Shown here one piece after another: positions 8,910 to 18,307 of a DNA stretch of 64,000 nt. The first letter of the stretch is position 1; the number at the start of each line of letters is the position of its first letter. The notes below the pieces were generated by a model. It saw only the letters and a list, made by a program, of their open reading frames with translations. It was not told where the DNA came from and ran no database searches. Source of the DNA: Erysipelotrichaceae bacterium. GTDB taxonomy: Bacteria; Bacillota_I; Bacilli_A; Erysipelotrichales; Erysipelotrichaceae. Location: contig JAFWEP010000047.1 of the NCBI GenBank assembly GCA_017512885.1, positions 56,457 to 120,456 of the forward strand, written 5' to 3'. A program made the translations under genes and the position numbers.

Positions 8910-9404
8910 ATGATCAAGGGTTTAAAGAAAGTGATCCCGGAAAGCTGCTGGATCGCAGAAGATGCCGACCTTTTCGGAGACATTCAGCTGGGCGAAGACT
9001 GTTCCGTTTACTATCATGCCGTCCTGCGTACGGAGATCGACAGGATCGTGATCGGTGAGCGCACCAACATTCAGGACAACTGCGTCCTGCATGACGACGA
9101 AGGAGCGTATGTGCGCATCGGCAGCGATGTGACGATCGGCCACAGCTGCATCATCCACGGCTGCAGCATCGGCGACAACAGTCTGATCGGGATGGGCTCG
9201 ATCATCATGAACCGGGCTGTCATCGGGAAGAACGTCATCCTCGGAGCCGGCAGTCTGGTCACGGGAGGAACGGAGATCCCGGACGGTTCTCTGGCCTTCG
9301 GTTCCCCGGCTAAGGTCATCCGTCCCCTGACGGAAGAGGAGATCGCCGGGAATACCCTGAGCGCACAGCGTTATGTGCAGCACAAGGAAGAACATCGCAG
9401 GTAA
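8910..9404 (+). CDS. Gamma-carbonic anhydrase-like left-handed beta-helix protein
   Basis: About 164 residues from the ATG at 8910. The protein consists of hexapeptide repeats of a left-handed beta-helix, as in the YrdA/PaaY/CaiE gamma-carbonic anhydrase-like family. The likely metal-binding histidines appear in YYHAVLRTE, GHSCIIHGCSIGDN and similar turns. Such proteins are trimers with zinc or iron between subunits; whether this one is an active carbonic anhydrase cannot be told from sequence. A frame-compatible ATG lies at 8877, but that would start inside the rplQ terminator, so 8910 is preferred. No ribosome binding site is evident there, so expression may depend on readthrough. Confidence 0.85.
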   Translation: MIKGLKKVIPESCWIAEDADLFGDIQLGEDCSVYYHAVLRTEIDRIVIGERTNIQDNCVLHDDEGAYVRIGSDVTIGHSCIIHGCSIGDNSLIGMGSIIMNRAVIGKNVILGAGSLVTGGTEIPDGSLAFGSPAKVIRPLTEEEIAGNTLSAQRYVQHKEEHRR

Positions 9405-9407
9405 AGA

Positions 9408-9437
9408 AAAAGATCTCTGTGGAAGCAGAGATCTTTT
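9408..9437. terminator. Bidirectional terminator
   Basis: Perfect 12-bp arms AAAAGATCTCTG / CAGAGATCTTTT with a six-base loop between two convergent genes. A-rich on the left and T-rich on the right, so it can stop transcription from both sides. Confidence 0.9.
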
Positions 9438-9438
9438 C

Positions 9439-9762
9439 TTACAGTTTGCGGAAGTCTTCGACGTTCAGGACGAAGATCGTCGCACCGCCGACCTGGACTT
9501 CGATCGGATAGGCACTGAGGTGGCCGGATTCGAAGGAAGAGGAAGTCGGTACGACTTCGGTACGGCGCTTGGATTCGCTGCCGATGATCTCGATGGCCCG
9601 TTCGACTTTTTCGTCATCGGTACCGATGATCAGCGTGGTGTTTCCGGCCCGCAGGAAGCCGCCGGTAGTGGATAAGCGGGTGACCTGGTAGCGCTCTTCG
9701 TTCAGCGCATCGGAGACCGCCAGTGCATCATCATTGGATACGATCGCTAAGATCAGTTTCAT
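9439..9762 (-). CDS. darA: Cyclic-di-AMP receptor, DarA/PstA family
   Basis: A 107-residue PII-like protein of the DarA (YaaQ/PstA) family, trimeric receptors of cyclic di-AMP. The start MKLILAIVSNDDALAVSDAL, the Thr-rich loop RLSTTGGFLRAGNTTLIIG and the C-terminal VQVGGATIFVLNVEDFRKL are characteristic. In other Bacillota it is often near tmk and holB; here it stands alone, facing the carbonic anhydrase-like gene. An AGGAGGTATTCCT site precedes the ATG. Its downstream target is not known. Confidence 0.93.
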   Translation of the reverse strand: MKLILAIVSNDDALAVSDALNEERYQVTRLSTTGGFLRAGNTTLIIGTDDEKVERAIEIIGSESKRRTEVVPTSSSFESGHLSAYPIEVQVGGATIFVLNVEDFRKL

Positions 9763-9840
9763 AGGAATACCTCCTGTACCTAACTATTCTACCATAAAGC
9801 AAGTTCCGGAAGAAGCCTTCGGAATTGCCGTAATACAGCG

Positions 9841-9846
9841 TATAAT
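9841..9846 (+). promoter_or_regulatory. -10 box six bases before a start codon (yitT-like gene)
   Basis: TATAAT followed by exactly six bases and ATG. Transcription would begin at or next to the A of the start codon, giving a leaderless mRNA. There is no Shine-Dalgarno sequence in front of the gene. The -35 (TTCGGA, 17 bases upstream) is weak. Confidence 0.6.
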
Positions 9847-9852
9847 AGAGTC

Positions 9853-10698
9853 ATGCGGAAAAGAATCACAGATATCGTTTTTTTAATTGTCGGAAATTTC
9901 CTGCTGGCCTATTCGGTCAGTCAGTTTATCCTGCCCTGTTCGATCCTGTCCGGCGGTCTGGCCGGGATCGCGATCCTCTTCCATCCCTTTACCTCGATCC
10001 CGGAAAGCACGATCATCACCATCCTGGCCGTGATCCTGTTTTTACTGGGGTCTCTTTTCCTGGGAAAAAAGTTTGCGATGGATACTGCTGTTTCCACCGT
10101 CCTTTATCCGATCTTCCTGTTCCTGTTACAGAAGTATGTACCGGTGATCCCGGTCGACCGGGCGTTGGGAGCGATCTACGGCGGCATCGTCAGCGGCGCC
10201 GGGATCGGGCTCGTCATGCGTACCGGCGGCAGCACCGGAGGCATGGATATCCCGCCCCTGATCGCCCAGAAATACCTGCATGTCGATGTCTCTTCTGCGG
10301 TCATCGTGACCGATACCCTGACCGTCCTCTTTGGTCTCTGGATCTACGGTCTGGCCGATGTGCTGATCGGTCTGGCGTCCGTCTACATTACCGGAAAGGC
10401 CATCAACTGGGTCATCACCTTCGGTTCGCAGGCTTCGCTCAGCGTGCAGATCATCTCCGAGCACTATGAAGAGATCTATATGGCCCTGCTGAAGGAACTG
10501 GAGAGAGGGGTCACCCTCTTTGATGCGGAAGGCGGCTATACCCATCAGCCCAAGAAAGTCATCCTGATCGTCGTCGATCACCGTCAGTATCACCGTCTGT
10601 TAAGCATCGCCGAGACCATCGATCCCAATGCCTTCCTGATCACCAGCGAGACAAGAGAAGTCCATGGAGAAGGTTTCACCTACGGGTCGAGAATATGA
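9853..10698 (+). CDS. YitT family membrane protein
   Basis: A 281-residue YitT-family protein (DUF161 plus C-terminal DUF2179). Five to six hydrophobic helices cover about residues 5-190, with the Gly-rich conserved loop GAIYGGIVSGAGIGLVMRTG followed by STGGMDIPPLIAQK. The soluble C-terminal domain (about 200-281) contains LERGVTLFDAEGGYTHQPKK and ends in a conserved GEGFTYGSRI. The transported substrate of the family is not established. The gene appears to be transcribed from the -10 box just before it and is followed 45 bases later by ftsE, which has its own promoter-like TATAAT at 10720. Confidence 0.9.
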   Translation: MRKRITDIVFLIVGNFLLAYSVSQFILPCSILSGGLAGIAILFHPFTSIPESTIITILAVILFLLGSLFLGKKFAMDTAVSTVLYPIFLFLLQKYVPVIPVDRALGAIYGGIVSGAGIGLVMRTGGSTGGMDIPPLIAQKYLHVDVSSAVIVTDTLTVLFGLWIYGLADVLIGLASVYITGKAINWVITFGSQASLSVQIISEHYEEIYMALLKELERGVTLFDAEGGYTHQPKKVILIVVDHRQYHRLLSIAETIDPNAFLITSETREVHGEGFTYGSRI

Positions 10699-10743
10699 TG
10701 CGGCTTTGACGCACTATGTTATAATATGTAGCAGGTGATAAAC

Positions 10744-11427
10744 ATGATAAGCATTCAGAATGCCTCAAAGACTTATAAAAACGGTACCCATGCCCTGAGC
10801 AATATCTCTCTGGAGATCAAGGAAGGGGAATTTGTATATATCGTCGGTCCGACCGGCAGCGGCAAGAGCACACTGATCAAACTGCTGGACGGCGAAGAAG
10901 TACCGGACAGCGGACTGGTCATGGTGGCCGGGACCAATGTCGGGAAGCTCCGCCATTCCAAAGTCCCGCTCTACCGCCGCAACATCGGTGTCGTCTTCCA
11001 GAACTACCGTCTGCTTCCGCGCAAGACGGCTTTTGAGAATGTCGCTTATGCGATGGAAGTCGTCGATACCCCCAAGGACCAGCTGCGCAAGCGCGTACGC
11101 GAAGTCCTGAAACTGGTCGATGTCGCCGACAAATCCAACTCCTTCCCGGATCAGCTCTCCGGTGGTCAGCAGCAGCGTGTAGCGATCGCCCGTGCCATCG
11201 CCAACAAGCCCAAGATCCTGATCGCCGACGAGCCGACCGGAAACCTCGATCCGAAGAAGAGCGATGAGATCATCCGTCTGCTGGAAAAGATCAACAAGGA
11301 AGAAGGTACGACCATCCTGATCGTTACCCATGACTCCACCATCGTCAAACATCATCCGAAACGGATGATCGCTCTGGACAGCGGTCATATCGTAGCGGAT
11401 CTGGCGAAAGGAGGAAGCATCGGATAA
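10744..11427 (+). CDS. ftsE: Cell division ATP-binding protein FtsE
   Basis: A 227-residue ABC ATPase of the FtsE family. Walker A GPTGSGKST (about residues 35-43), Q-loop in VVFQNYRLLP, signature LSGGQQQR, Walker B ILIADEPTGNLD and switch His in VTHD are all intact. FtsE pairs with FtsX in the septal membrane and drives peptidoglycan hydrolase activation rather than transport. The ATG at 10744 is preferred over the GTG at 10735, which overlaps the ribosome binding site AGCAGGTG. The stop overlaps the ftsX start by one base. Confidence 0.96.
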   Translation: MISIQNASKTYKNGTHALSNISLEIKEGEFVYIVGPTGSGKSTLIKLLDGEEVPDSGLVMVAGTNVGKLRHSKVPLYRRNIGVVFQNYRLLPRKTAFENVAYAMEVVDTPKDQLRKRVREVLKLVDVADKSNSFPDQLSGGQQQRVAIARAIANKPKILIADEPTGNLDPKKSDEIIRLLEKINKEEGTTILIVTHDSTIVKHHPKRMIALDSGHIVADLAKGGSIG

Positions 11428-12335
11428 TGCGTATCCTTCGTCGTTTCGGCCGTCATATCAAAGAAGGTTTCCTGGGTGTCGGCAGACACTTCGGTATGTC
11501 GGTCTCTTCCTCTTCTGCCGTTACCATTACGTTACTGCTGGTGGGCGTCCTGCTGGCGCTGACCTATAACCTGCAGATCGCGACCCAGTCGATCGAGTCT
11601 TCCATCTCCATCTCTGCGCTGGTCTCTTACGACGCCGAGGATGAAGATCATCTGAAGCGGATCACCGCGGAACTGGAAGCGATCGAAGGGATCTCTTCCG
11701 TGACCTACTCTTCCAAGGAAGACGAATTCAACTACTACGTCAATTCCAACCAGGATGAAGACCTGCGGGAATTCTATGAGAACTACCGGGAGGACAATCC
11801 CTTCCATGATGCCTTCATCATCGGTCTCGATGATGCCTCGCTGCTGGAGAGTGTTAAGACAAAGATCACGAATATTCCCGGCATCGACAGCGTCTATGAC
11901 GGCGGTGAGAATACCTATACGCTGGTAGGCGTGCTGGCCAATGTCCGTCTCTTCGGCGGCGCTCTGGTGCTGGCACTCTGCCTCTTAGCCATCTATCTGG
12001 TCTACAACACCATCAAGATCACGATCTCTTCCCGTAAGGACGAGATCTGGATCATGCGCAGCGTCGGAGCGAAAAACGGCTATATCCGGGCACCTTTCCT
12101 GGTGGAAGGCATCCTCATCGGTCTGATGGGTTCACTGGTCCCGATCGCTCTGATCTCCTTCCTGTACACCTATCTCTATCGGAAACTGGAAGGGAATCTT
12201 TTCGGCGCCTTCTTCCTGGTACCGCCGACCCCGTTCCTCTTCTATATGGCCGGGATCCTGATGGCGATCGGCGTCGTCGTCGGTTTCCTCGGTTCCTACA
12301 TTTCGGTATGCAAGTACCTGCGGGTGAGACGATGA
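11427..12335 (+). CDS. ftsX: Cell division protein FtsX
   Basis: A 302-residue FtsX: a cytosolic N-terminus, one TM helix (about 30-50), an extracellular loop of about 120 residues (the ECD that contacts the hydrolase), then three TM helices (about 170-195, 220-245, 270-293) with the conserved cytosolic segment NTIKITISSRKDEIWIMRSV. The ATG overlaps the ftsE stop (TAATG), and its own TGA overlaps the start of the M23 gene (ATGA). This three-gene coupling matches FtsEX plus its cognate extracellular hydrolase. Confidence 0.96.
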   Translation: MRILRRFGRHIKEGFLGVGRHFGMSVSSSSAVTITLLLVGVLLALTYNLQIATQSIESSISISALVSYDAEDEDHLKRITAELEAIEGISSVTYSSKEDEFNYYVNSNQDEDLREFYENYREDNPFHDAFIIGLDDASLLESVKTKITNIPGIDSVYDGGENTYTLVGVLANVRLFGGALVLALCLLAIYLVYNTIKITISSRKDEIWIMRSVGAKNGYIRAPFLVEGILIGLMGSLVPIALISFLYTYLYRKLEGNLFGAFFLVPPTPFLFYMAGILMAIGVVVGFLGSYISVCKYLRVRR

Positions 12336-13690
12336 AACTGCGCAGGATCCTGACGGCATTACTGGTGATCACGACTCTCTTTGCAGGGTCTTTTCCCGTT
12401 TATGCCGATGAACCTTATACCAATACCGAATACTGGGAAGAATACTGCGATTTCAGCAACGGCAATGCGACTTCTCAGCAATGCCGCGAATACCGCTACA
12501 ACAAGCTGAAAGACTCCAATGCCCGTATCCAGGAACTGGAAGAAGCGACCGCAAACATCAGCTCCAACATCGATGAAGCGCTGGCCCGGGCCCGTGATTT
12601 CGAATCGCAGGCCGCGCAGTTCGAGAGCGAGATCGCTACGCTGGCAGCACAGATCGGCGAACTGACTGACCGCATCAATGAACTGATGGAACAGATCGAA
12701 GCCAACCAGGCACTGGTCTCCGCCCTGAACGAGCGGGTGCTGACCCGCATGCGCAATTCGCAGGCCACCATGCATTTCAATCCCTTCCTGGACCTGATCC
12801 TCGGTTCCAAGGATCTGGCGGATCTGAACCGCCGTTCCTACGGCATCCAGGCCATCATGGCCAAGGACAAGGAAGACCGTGACGAACTGCTGGACGTCAT
12901 CCAGAAACTGGAGAAAGACGAACAGGAACTGGATGAAAAGAAGACCGAACTGGATGAAAAAAAGATCGATCTGGAGACCCAGCAGGCCGAATACTACGAA
13001 CTGGAGAAATACTATCAGGCAGTCGCTGCCGAATGGGAAGTGCAGCTGGAAGCAGCCATGAACGCTCTGGAAGACGAGAAGCGCAACTATCAGTCCATCG
13101 CGGCCGAGATCGACCTCAGCGGCATCCCCTCTTCGGAAGGCTTCATCTCGCCGGTCATCGGTTCCTGGATCAGTGCCGGGGTCTGGCACTATCCTTCCGG
13201 CGGTGTCCATCTGGGTGTTGACTATGCGGTCGGCATCGGCACCAACCTCTACGCTCCGGCCAACGGCGTCATCATCGTTTCTTCCGATGGCTGCGGTTAC
13301 GGCTACCTCGGCAACTCCTGCTCCGGCAACGGCGGCGGTGTCGCTTACGGCGGCAACCAGGTCATCATGATGGTCGCAGCCGGCGGCAATATCTACGGTG
13401 TCTCCTTCTTCCACATGCTGGCGGGAACGCCGCGCGGGACCGGAACGGTCACGCAGGGCGAATACATCGGTCAGGTCGGTTCTTCCGGCAACTCGACCGG
13501 TCCGCACTGCCATATCGAACTCTACTACCTCGGCGAAGGCGATATCGTCGATCTGCAGACTGATTATCTGCTGCGTTCCTATTCTTCTTCCTTCAACTGC
13601 GGCTGGGGTTCCTATGCCCTGAACCGTCTCTGTGAGAACGGAGTAGGCGCACCCTGCCGGCTGAATCCGGCAGCCTATTTCGGAGGTTAG
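12332..13690 (+). CDS. Secreted coiled-coil M23 (LytM) peptidoglycan hydrolase, probable FtsEX partner
   Basis: About 452 residues. A signal peptide (LRRILTALLVITTLFAGS then a cut near VYA) is followed by a long coiled coil (about residues 55-265, rich in E/Q/L heptads) and a C-terminal LytM domain. The zinc ligands and catalytic residues are visible: H293 and D297 in HLGVDYA, and H392-C-H394 in GPHCHIELYY. This is the architecture of EnvC/CwlO/PcsB-type effectors of FtsEX, but here with an apparently intact active site. The ATG at 12332 overlaps the ftsX TGA and is preferred to an in-frame ATG at 12308. It probably cleaves stem peptide cross-links at the septum when triggered by FtsEX. Confidence 0.93.
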   Translation: MKLRRILTALLVITTLFAGSFPVYADEPYTNTEYWEEYCDFSNGNATSQQCREYRYNKLKDSNARIQELEEATANISSNIDEALARARDFESQAAQFESEIATLAAQIGELTDRINELMEQIEANQALVSALNERVLTRMRNSQATMHFNPFLDLILGSKDLADLNRRSYGIQAIMAKDKEDRDELLDVIQKLEKDEQELDEKKTELDEKKIDLETQQAEYYELEKYYQAVAAEWEVQLEAAMNALEDEKRNYQSIAAEIDLSGIPSSEGFISPVIGSWISAGVWHYPSGGVHLGVDYAVGIGTNLYAPANGVIIVSSDGCGYGYLGNSCSGNGGGVAYGGNQVIMMVAAGGNIYGVSFFHMLAGTPRGTGTVTQGEYIGQVGSSGNSTGPHCHIELYYLGEGDIVDLQTDYLLRSYSSSFNCGWGSYALNRLCENGVGAPCRLNPAAYFGG

Positions 13691-13693
13691 GCC

Positions 13694-15184
13694 ATGGACG
13701 AAGAAAAGAAAGTCGTTTATAAACTGAAGAAACAGGAACTCTCTTCCGAGAGACAGGAAAAAGCACCAAAGAGGACGATCTTGATCGTCGCTCTTTGTTT
13801 ATTGATGGGCTGGGTCGGTTTTGCGATCGGTTATCTGGGCAGGAGGCAGTCTCCCCCGCCGGTCTCTCCCTCTGCCACTTCCGCACCGGCCCGCGACAAG
13901 AAAAGCATCCTTTCCGGCTATCTGGAATCGGTCTGGCTCTACCGCGATGATTACGAAGACCTGCAGGAAGTGCTGGACGAGAAGGCCTATCACGGGATGG
14001 TCAGTTTCCCGGATGATCCCTATACGGCTTATATGAGTGCAGAAGAGCTGAATACCTTCTCTTCCGACATCAATATGAACTTTGTCGGCATCGGCATCAG
14101 CTACTACCAGAACGAAGGCATCTCGACCATCATCCAGGTCTATAAGGACACTCCGGCCGATACTGCCGGTCTGATGGCCGGGGATATCCTGGTGGCTGTC
14201 GACGGCAAGCCGGTCGAAGGCATCAGTACCGATGAGATCAAGGCCATGGTCATCGGTGAAGAAGGGACCAAGGTCGTCATCACCGTGAACCGGGAAGGGG
14301 AAGAGCTTTCCTTCGATGTCTTCCGGGCCCGGGTCGATACGACCGTCTACGCCTGGAGAGAAGGCGATACGGCGGTGCTGGAGATCTACAGCTTCGGTGA
14401 CAACAGCTACAACGAATGCGTCAAATACCTGGATACGATGAAAGACTGTAAGAAGCTGATCATCGATCTGAGGGACAACGGCGGCGGTTACCAGACGGCT
14501 GTCGAAGATATCGCCGGACTCTTTTTGCCGAAGGGTACGGTCATGATGCGGCAGGTCTATGCGGACGGACATGAAGAATCCTTCAAGACCCGCAGCGCCA
14601 TCACCTACGACAACTTCGAACATATCGTGATCCTGACCAACGGCTATACTGCTTCGGCGGCAGAAGTGCTGACCATCGCTCTCAAGGAGATGCATCCGGA
14701 TGCAGTATCGGTCGGAGAGACCACCTACGGCAAGGGCGTCGTCCAGACGACCTATCCGCTCTATGACGGTTCCGCGATCAAGGTCACCGTCAGCAAGTGG
14801 CTCTCGCCCAATGGAGTCTGGATCAACGAGGAAGGCGTCAAAGTTGATGAAGAAGTGAAGCTGGATGAAGCGCTCTACATCACCTTCGGGAAGTTCCCGG
14901 AAGGGGAGAGCTACGGAGTCGATACGGTCAGCGCCTACAACAAGGCTGCCGAGCTGGCTCTGCGTTTCCTGGGCTATGACATCGAACGCACCGACGGCTA
15001 TCTTTCTGCCGGCGTCGCCGAAGCCGTCAGGGCCTACCAGCAGGATCGGGAACTGGAAGTGACCGGAGAGATCAACGAAGAGACCTTCACCGCCATCTCC
15101 TCCGGCGTCACCCGGCTCTGGCAGATGGACCACTCCAAGGATGCCCAGCTGATGCGGGCTCTGGAGATCCTGAAAACGAAGTGA
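13694..15184 (+). CDS. Membrane-anchored S41 C-terminal processing peptidase
   Basis: A 496-residue CtpA/CtpB-type protease. A TM helix at about residues 28-48 anchors it outside the membrane. A PDZ domain (about 115-200) precedes the S41 catalytic domain, with S321 in TASAAEVL and K347 in [10 protein letters not shown] forming the Ser-Lys dyad with the usual spacing. The C-terminus (about 425-490) looks like a peptidoglycan-binding helical domain ([20 protein letters not shown]). It starts three bases after the M23 gene, so it is in the ftsEX operon. It may process division or wall proteins. A terminator follows. Confidence 0.94.
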   Translation: MDEEKKVVYKLKKQELSSERQEKAPKRTILIVALCLLMGWVGFAIGYLGRRQSPPPVSPSATSAPARDKKSILSGYLESVWLYRDDYEDLQEVLDEKAYHGMVSFPDDPYTAYMSAEELNTFSSDINMNFVGIGISYYQNEGISTIIQVYKDTPADTAGLMAGDILVAVDGKPVEGISTDEIKAMVIGEEGTKVVITVNREGEELSFDVFRARVDTTVYAWREGDTAVLEIYSFGDNSYNECVKYLDTMKDCKKLIIDLRDNGGGYQTAVEDIAGLFLPKGTVMMRQVYADGHEESFKTRSAITYDNFEHIVILTNGYTASAAEVLTIALKEMHPDAVSVGETTYGKGVVQTTYPLYDGSAIKVTVSKWLSPNGVWINEEGVKVDEEVKLDEALYITFGKFPEGESYGVDTVSAYNKAAELALRFLGYDIERTDGYLSAGVAEAVRAYQQDRELEVTGEINEETFTAISSGVTRLWQMDHSKDAQLMRALEILKTK

Positions 15185-15185
15185 T

Positions 15186-15209
15186 AAGAGGACGGAAGTC
15201 CTCTTTTTT
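15186..15209 (+). terminator. Terminator of the ftsEX operon
   Basis: Perfect 8-bp arms AAGAGGAC / GTCCTCTT with loop GGAA, followed by a T run. It closes the ftsE-ftsX-M23-S41 operon. Confidence 0.9.
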
Positions 15210-15247
15210 CTATCGTCCGAAGAATGCAGGGCAGGAGTCTTCGGTTT

Positions 15248-15262
15248 CCGCTATAATAGCGG
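15248..15262 (+). promoter_or_regulatory. Palindrome over the uvrB -10 box
   Basis: CCGCTATAATAGCGG is a perfect 15-base palindrome whose centre is the TATAAT -10 box; ATG follows the box after exactly six bases. Its position would let a dimeric repressor block RNA polymerase. It does not match the Bacillus LexA box I know. The mRNA would be leaderless. Confidence 0.5.
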
Positions 15263-15263
15263 T

Positions 15264-17234
15264 ATGGGGATCTTTAAACTGCATTCATCCTTTCAGCCGA
15301 CCGGCGATCAGCCGCAGGCCATCAAAGAACTTTCCGAGGGCCTTTTAGCCGGCAAACAGGAACAGGTCCTGTTAGGGGCGACCGGTACCGGCAAGACTTT
15401 TACCATTGCCAACGTCATCGCCAATGTCGGGAAACCGACGCTGGTCTTCTCCCACAACAAGACCCTGGCCGGTCAGCTCTATGTCGAATTCAAGAACCTC
15501 TTCCCGGAGAACCGGGTCGAGTATTTCGTTTCCAACTTCGATTTCTATCAGCCGGAAGCCTACGTGCCGAAGACCGATACCTACATCGAGAAGAATGCCG
15601 TACAGAACGACGAACTGGATATGCTGCGGATGAGCGCCTATAACTCTCTCCTCGAGAGAAGGGATACCATCGTGGTCGCTTCCGTTGCCTGCATCTATGC
15701 CTCCTCCAGTCCCACCTACTACAAAGATATGTTTTTCGGGATCAAGGCCGGCGACAAGATCGACCGTCAGGAATTCCTGCGCAAGCTGGTCTCCCGTCAG
15801 TATACCCGCAACGATACCGATCAGCTGCGCGGCACTTTCCGGGTCCGGGGCGACAGTATCGAGATCGTTCCCGGCTACACCAACCGTTTCCTGATCCGCA
15901 TCGAGCTCTTCGATGATGAGATCGAAAGGATCGTGGAAGTCGATCCGGTCACCAAGGACGTCCTGAATTCCTATATCGTCTATACCATCACCCCGGCCAG
16001 CGGCTATGCCCGTTCCAAAGCGGATATGATGATCGCCTGTGACGGGATCGAGAAGGAACTGGAAGAACGTCTGGCTTACTACAAGGAACAGGGCAAGCCT
16101 CTGGAATACGAACGTCTGGAACAGAGGACCCGCTATGATCTGGAAGCTTTGCGCGAATTCGGCAGTGTTGCCGGCATCGAGAACTACTCCATGCATATCG
16201 ACCACCGGGTACCGGGAGAACGTCCCTGGAACCTTTTCGATTACTTCCCGGATGATTTCCTGCTGGTCATCGATGAATCGCATGTCTCTCTGCCGCAGAT
16301 CCGCGGCATGTATAACGGGGACCGGGCCAGAAAGCAGACTCTCGTCGACTACGGTTTCCGGCTGCCTTCGGCACTGGAGAACCGTCCGATGCGCTTCGAT
16401 GAATTCGAAGAGATCAAGGCGCCCCGCATCTACATGAGCGCTACCCCCGGTGACTACGAGCTGGAACATACCCACGGCGAAGTCGTCGAACAGATCATCC
16501 GTCCGACCGGCCTGCTGGATCCGAAGGTCGAGATCCGTCCTTCGATGGGTCAGATCGATGATCTGCTGCAGGAGATCAAAGCCAACATCGCCCGCAATGA
16601 ACGTACGATGATCACCACCCTGACCGTCAAGATGGCGGAAGATCTGACCGACTTCCTGAAGAAGCAGGATCTCAAGGTCGCCTATCTGCACCATGAGACC
16701 AAGACCCTGGAACGTACCGAGATCATCGTCGATCTGCGCAAGGGCAACTATGACGTTCTGGTCGGCATCAACCTCTTAAGAGAAGGTCTCGATATCCCGG
16801 AAGTCTCGCTGATCGCGATCCTGGATGCGGACAACGAAGGTTTCCTGCGTTCGGAACGTTCCCTGATCCAGACCATCGGCCGGGCTGCCCGGAATGCGAA
16901 CGGCCGGGTCATCATGTATGCCGACAAGATGACGGACTCCATGAAGAAGGCGATCGGCGAGACCGAACGCCGCCGGGCCATCCAGGAAGCCTACAACAAG
17001 GAACACGGCATCACTCCGAAGACCGTCTACAAGGAGATCACGGAAGCCGTACACGGCCGGGAATCGAAGAAGGAAGTCAGCGCTTATCTCAAGAAGAAGA
17101 GCCATACCGTCAAGGATACGGCCAAGCTGATCGCTTCGCTCGAAAAGGAGATGAAGGAAGCCGCCAGGGCTCTGGACTTCGAAAAAGCCGCCGAACTGCG
17201 CGATATCATCTACGAACTGAAAGGAGAGGTATAG
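15264..17234 (+). CDS. uvrB: Excinuclease ABC subunit B
   Basis: A 656-residue UvrB, the damage-verifying helicase-like subunit of nucleotide excision repair. Walker A GATGTGKT (about 37-44), the beta-hairpin region ([21 protein letters not shown] segment near 95-110), helicase motifs including DESHVSLPQ and [16 protein letters not shown], and the C-terminal UVR motif [11 protein letters not shown] (about 635-645) are intact. No uvrA or uvrC is adjacent. The start ATG lacks a ribosome binding site and lies six bases after a -10 box, so leaderless translation is likely. Confidence 0.98.
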   Translation: MGIFKLHSSFQPTGDQPQAIKELSEGLLAGKQEQVLLGATGTGKTFTIANVIANVGKPTLVFSHNKTLAGQLYVEFKNLFPENRVEYFVSNFDFYQPEAYVPKTDTYIEKNAVQNDELDMLRMSAYNSLLERRDTIVVASVACIYASSSPTYYKDMFFGIKAGDKIDRQEFLRKLVSRQYTRNDTDQLRGTFRVRGDSIEIVPGYTNRFLIRIELFDDEIERIVEVDPVTKDVLNSYIVYTITPASGYARSKADMMIACDGIEKELEERLAYYKEQGKPLEYERLEQRTRYDLEALREFGSVAGIENYSMHIDHRVPGERPWNLFDYFPDDFLLVIDESHVSLPQIRGMYNGDRARKQTLVDYGFRLPSALENRPMRFDEFEEIKAPRIYMSATPGDYELEHTHGEVVEQIIRPTGLLDPKVEIRPSMGQIDDLLQEIKANIARNERTMITTLTVKMAEDLTDFLKKQDLKVAYLHHETKTLERTEIIVDLRKGNYDVLVGINLLREGLDIPEVSLIAILDADNEGFLRSERSLIQTIGRAARNANGRVIMYADKMTDSMKKAIGETERRRAIQEAYNKEHGITPKTVYKEITEAVHGRESKKEVSAYLKKKSHTVKDTAKLIASLEKEMKEAARALDFEKAAELRDIIYELKGEV

Positions 17235-17237
17235 GAT

Positions 17238-17666
17238 ATGAAGATGCTGCGTTTCCGCATGCGCTACAAGAACACTCACCGCAGCTACCGGGACGACCGT
17301 CCCCGCGGACGCTGGATCCTCCTGCTGGAAAAGGAAGGGGAGGACAAAGTACAGCTGCGGATGTCCTGCAAGAGCGACTACTACGGTACCGATCTGGATG
17401 TCCGCAAAACGATGAGCGAAGAAGCAATGAGAGAAGTGCAGCAGCTGATCGAAGAGAAGGATCTCTTCCGTTATAACGGCTATGAGAAGTCTGATGACGG
17501 AAAGGGCGCTTCGGTCGAACTGCTCGCTGCTTACGAAGACGGAAAAGAGCTGCACATCTCCGTTGAAGGAAGCAGTTCCCTGCTGCCGGAAGGTTTCGAT
17601 CCGGACATCTTTCTGGATTATTTCATCAACGAGCTGAATGAAAAAGAAGTCGAAAAATATCGTTAA
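17238..17666 (+). CDS. Hypothetical cytosolic protein downstream of uvrB
   Basis: A 142-residue protein I do not recognise. It is rich in charged residues, has no signal peptide or membrane helix, and looks like an alpha/beta protein with a central acidic region (KTMSEEAMREVQQLIEEKDL) and a C-terminal EVEKYR. It starts three bases after the uvrB stop with GGAGAGG as the ribosome binding site inside the uvrB end, so it is co-transcribed with uvrB. It ends before the TetR promoter with no clear terminator. Confidence 0.75.
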   Translation: MKMLRFRMRYKNTHRSYRDDRPRGRWILLLEKEGEDKVQLRMSCKSDYYGTDLDVRKTMSEEAMREVQQLIEEKDLFRYNGYEKSDDGKGASVELLAAYEDGKELHISVEGSSSLLPEGFDPDIFLDYFINELNEKEVEKYR

Positions 17667-17699
17667 TTCAGTCACGTTATTATGAACTAACGGAATCCT

Positions 17700-17729
17700 T
17701 TGACATCGCTTACATTCTTTGATTATACT
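17700..17729 (+). promoter_or_regulatory. Consensus promoter of a TetR-type gene, leaderless
   Basis: TTGACA (17700-17705), 18-base spacer, TATACT (17724-17729), then exactly six bases to ATG. This is the clearest of the -10-N6-ATG arrangements in the window because the -35 is perfect. Confidence 0.8.
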
Positions 17730-17735
17730 TATTGT

Positions 17736-18269
17736 ATGGCGAAGAATGCTCGGGAGAAGATATACGAGGCTTTCAGATCCCTGTCGCTCAAAAAGAAGAT
17801 CGACAAAATCACTGTTACCGATATCACGGATCTGGCAGGTGTGAGCCGTGTTTCTTTTTACTACCATTTCCGCAGTATCTATGATCTGGCGATCAATATC
17901 ATCGAAGAGGATCTGCGGGCCCGGCAGGTACTGCCGATCGCTCATGAAGACTGCGAAAAAGCTCTTCTGATCCTGCTGGAAGTCATCCGTGAACACAAGG
18001 AACTGGTAAAGAAACTGATGAGTTCCGACGGGGCCGAGACCCTCTATGAACACACCCGTCTCTGGAGCCGCCATCTGGCGGATGCCGCCCTGCCGGAATG
18101 TCCGCTGCCGGTCGACGAAGATGCTCAGAAGACCATCCTGAATTTCTACCGCAATGCGGTCGTCGGCGCGGTCTGGGACTGGATCAGCGATGACTGCCGG
18201 GAAGATCCGCAGAAGCTGGCCTTCCTGCTGAGCAATCACCTGCACAATGCCTATGCGACGAGGAACTGA
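17736..18269 (+). CDS. TetR/AcrR family regulator
   Basis: About 177 residues from the ATG at 17736. The N-terminal helix-turn-helix spans about residues 5-55 (KITVTDITDLAGVSRVSFYYHF, of which the recognition part is AGVSRVSFYYHF). The rest is helical, with a Trp near the end (VWDWISDDC) like the C-terminal domain of DhaS-type TetR proteins. An in-frame start at 17700 would fall in the -35 box, so 17736 is preferred. No divergent target gene is adjacent; its targets could be itself or the helicase gene downstream. Confidence 0.85.
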   Translation: MAKNAREKIYEAFRSLSLKKKIDKITVTDITDLAGVSRVSFYYHFRSIYDLAINIIEEDLRARQVLPIAHEDCEKALLILLEVIREHKELVKKLMSSDGAETLYEHTRLWSRHLADAALPECPLPVDEDAQKTILNFYRNAVVGAVWDWISDDCREDPQKLAFLLSNHLHNAYATRN

Positions 18270-18307
18270 GAGATCAGTTCTTTTCTTTTATGATAGGATT
18301 ATAGAGT

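Noticed and set aside
13799..15133. Long open frame on the minus strand opposite the S41 protease gene
   Set aside because: Low-complexity translation without motifs, no ribosome binding site; it is the antisense shadow of a clear protease gene. The same applies to long minus frames opposite uvrB, the M16C gene, secY and the adhesins.
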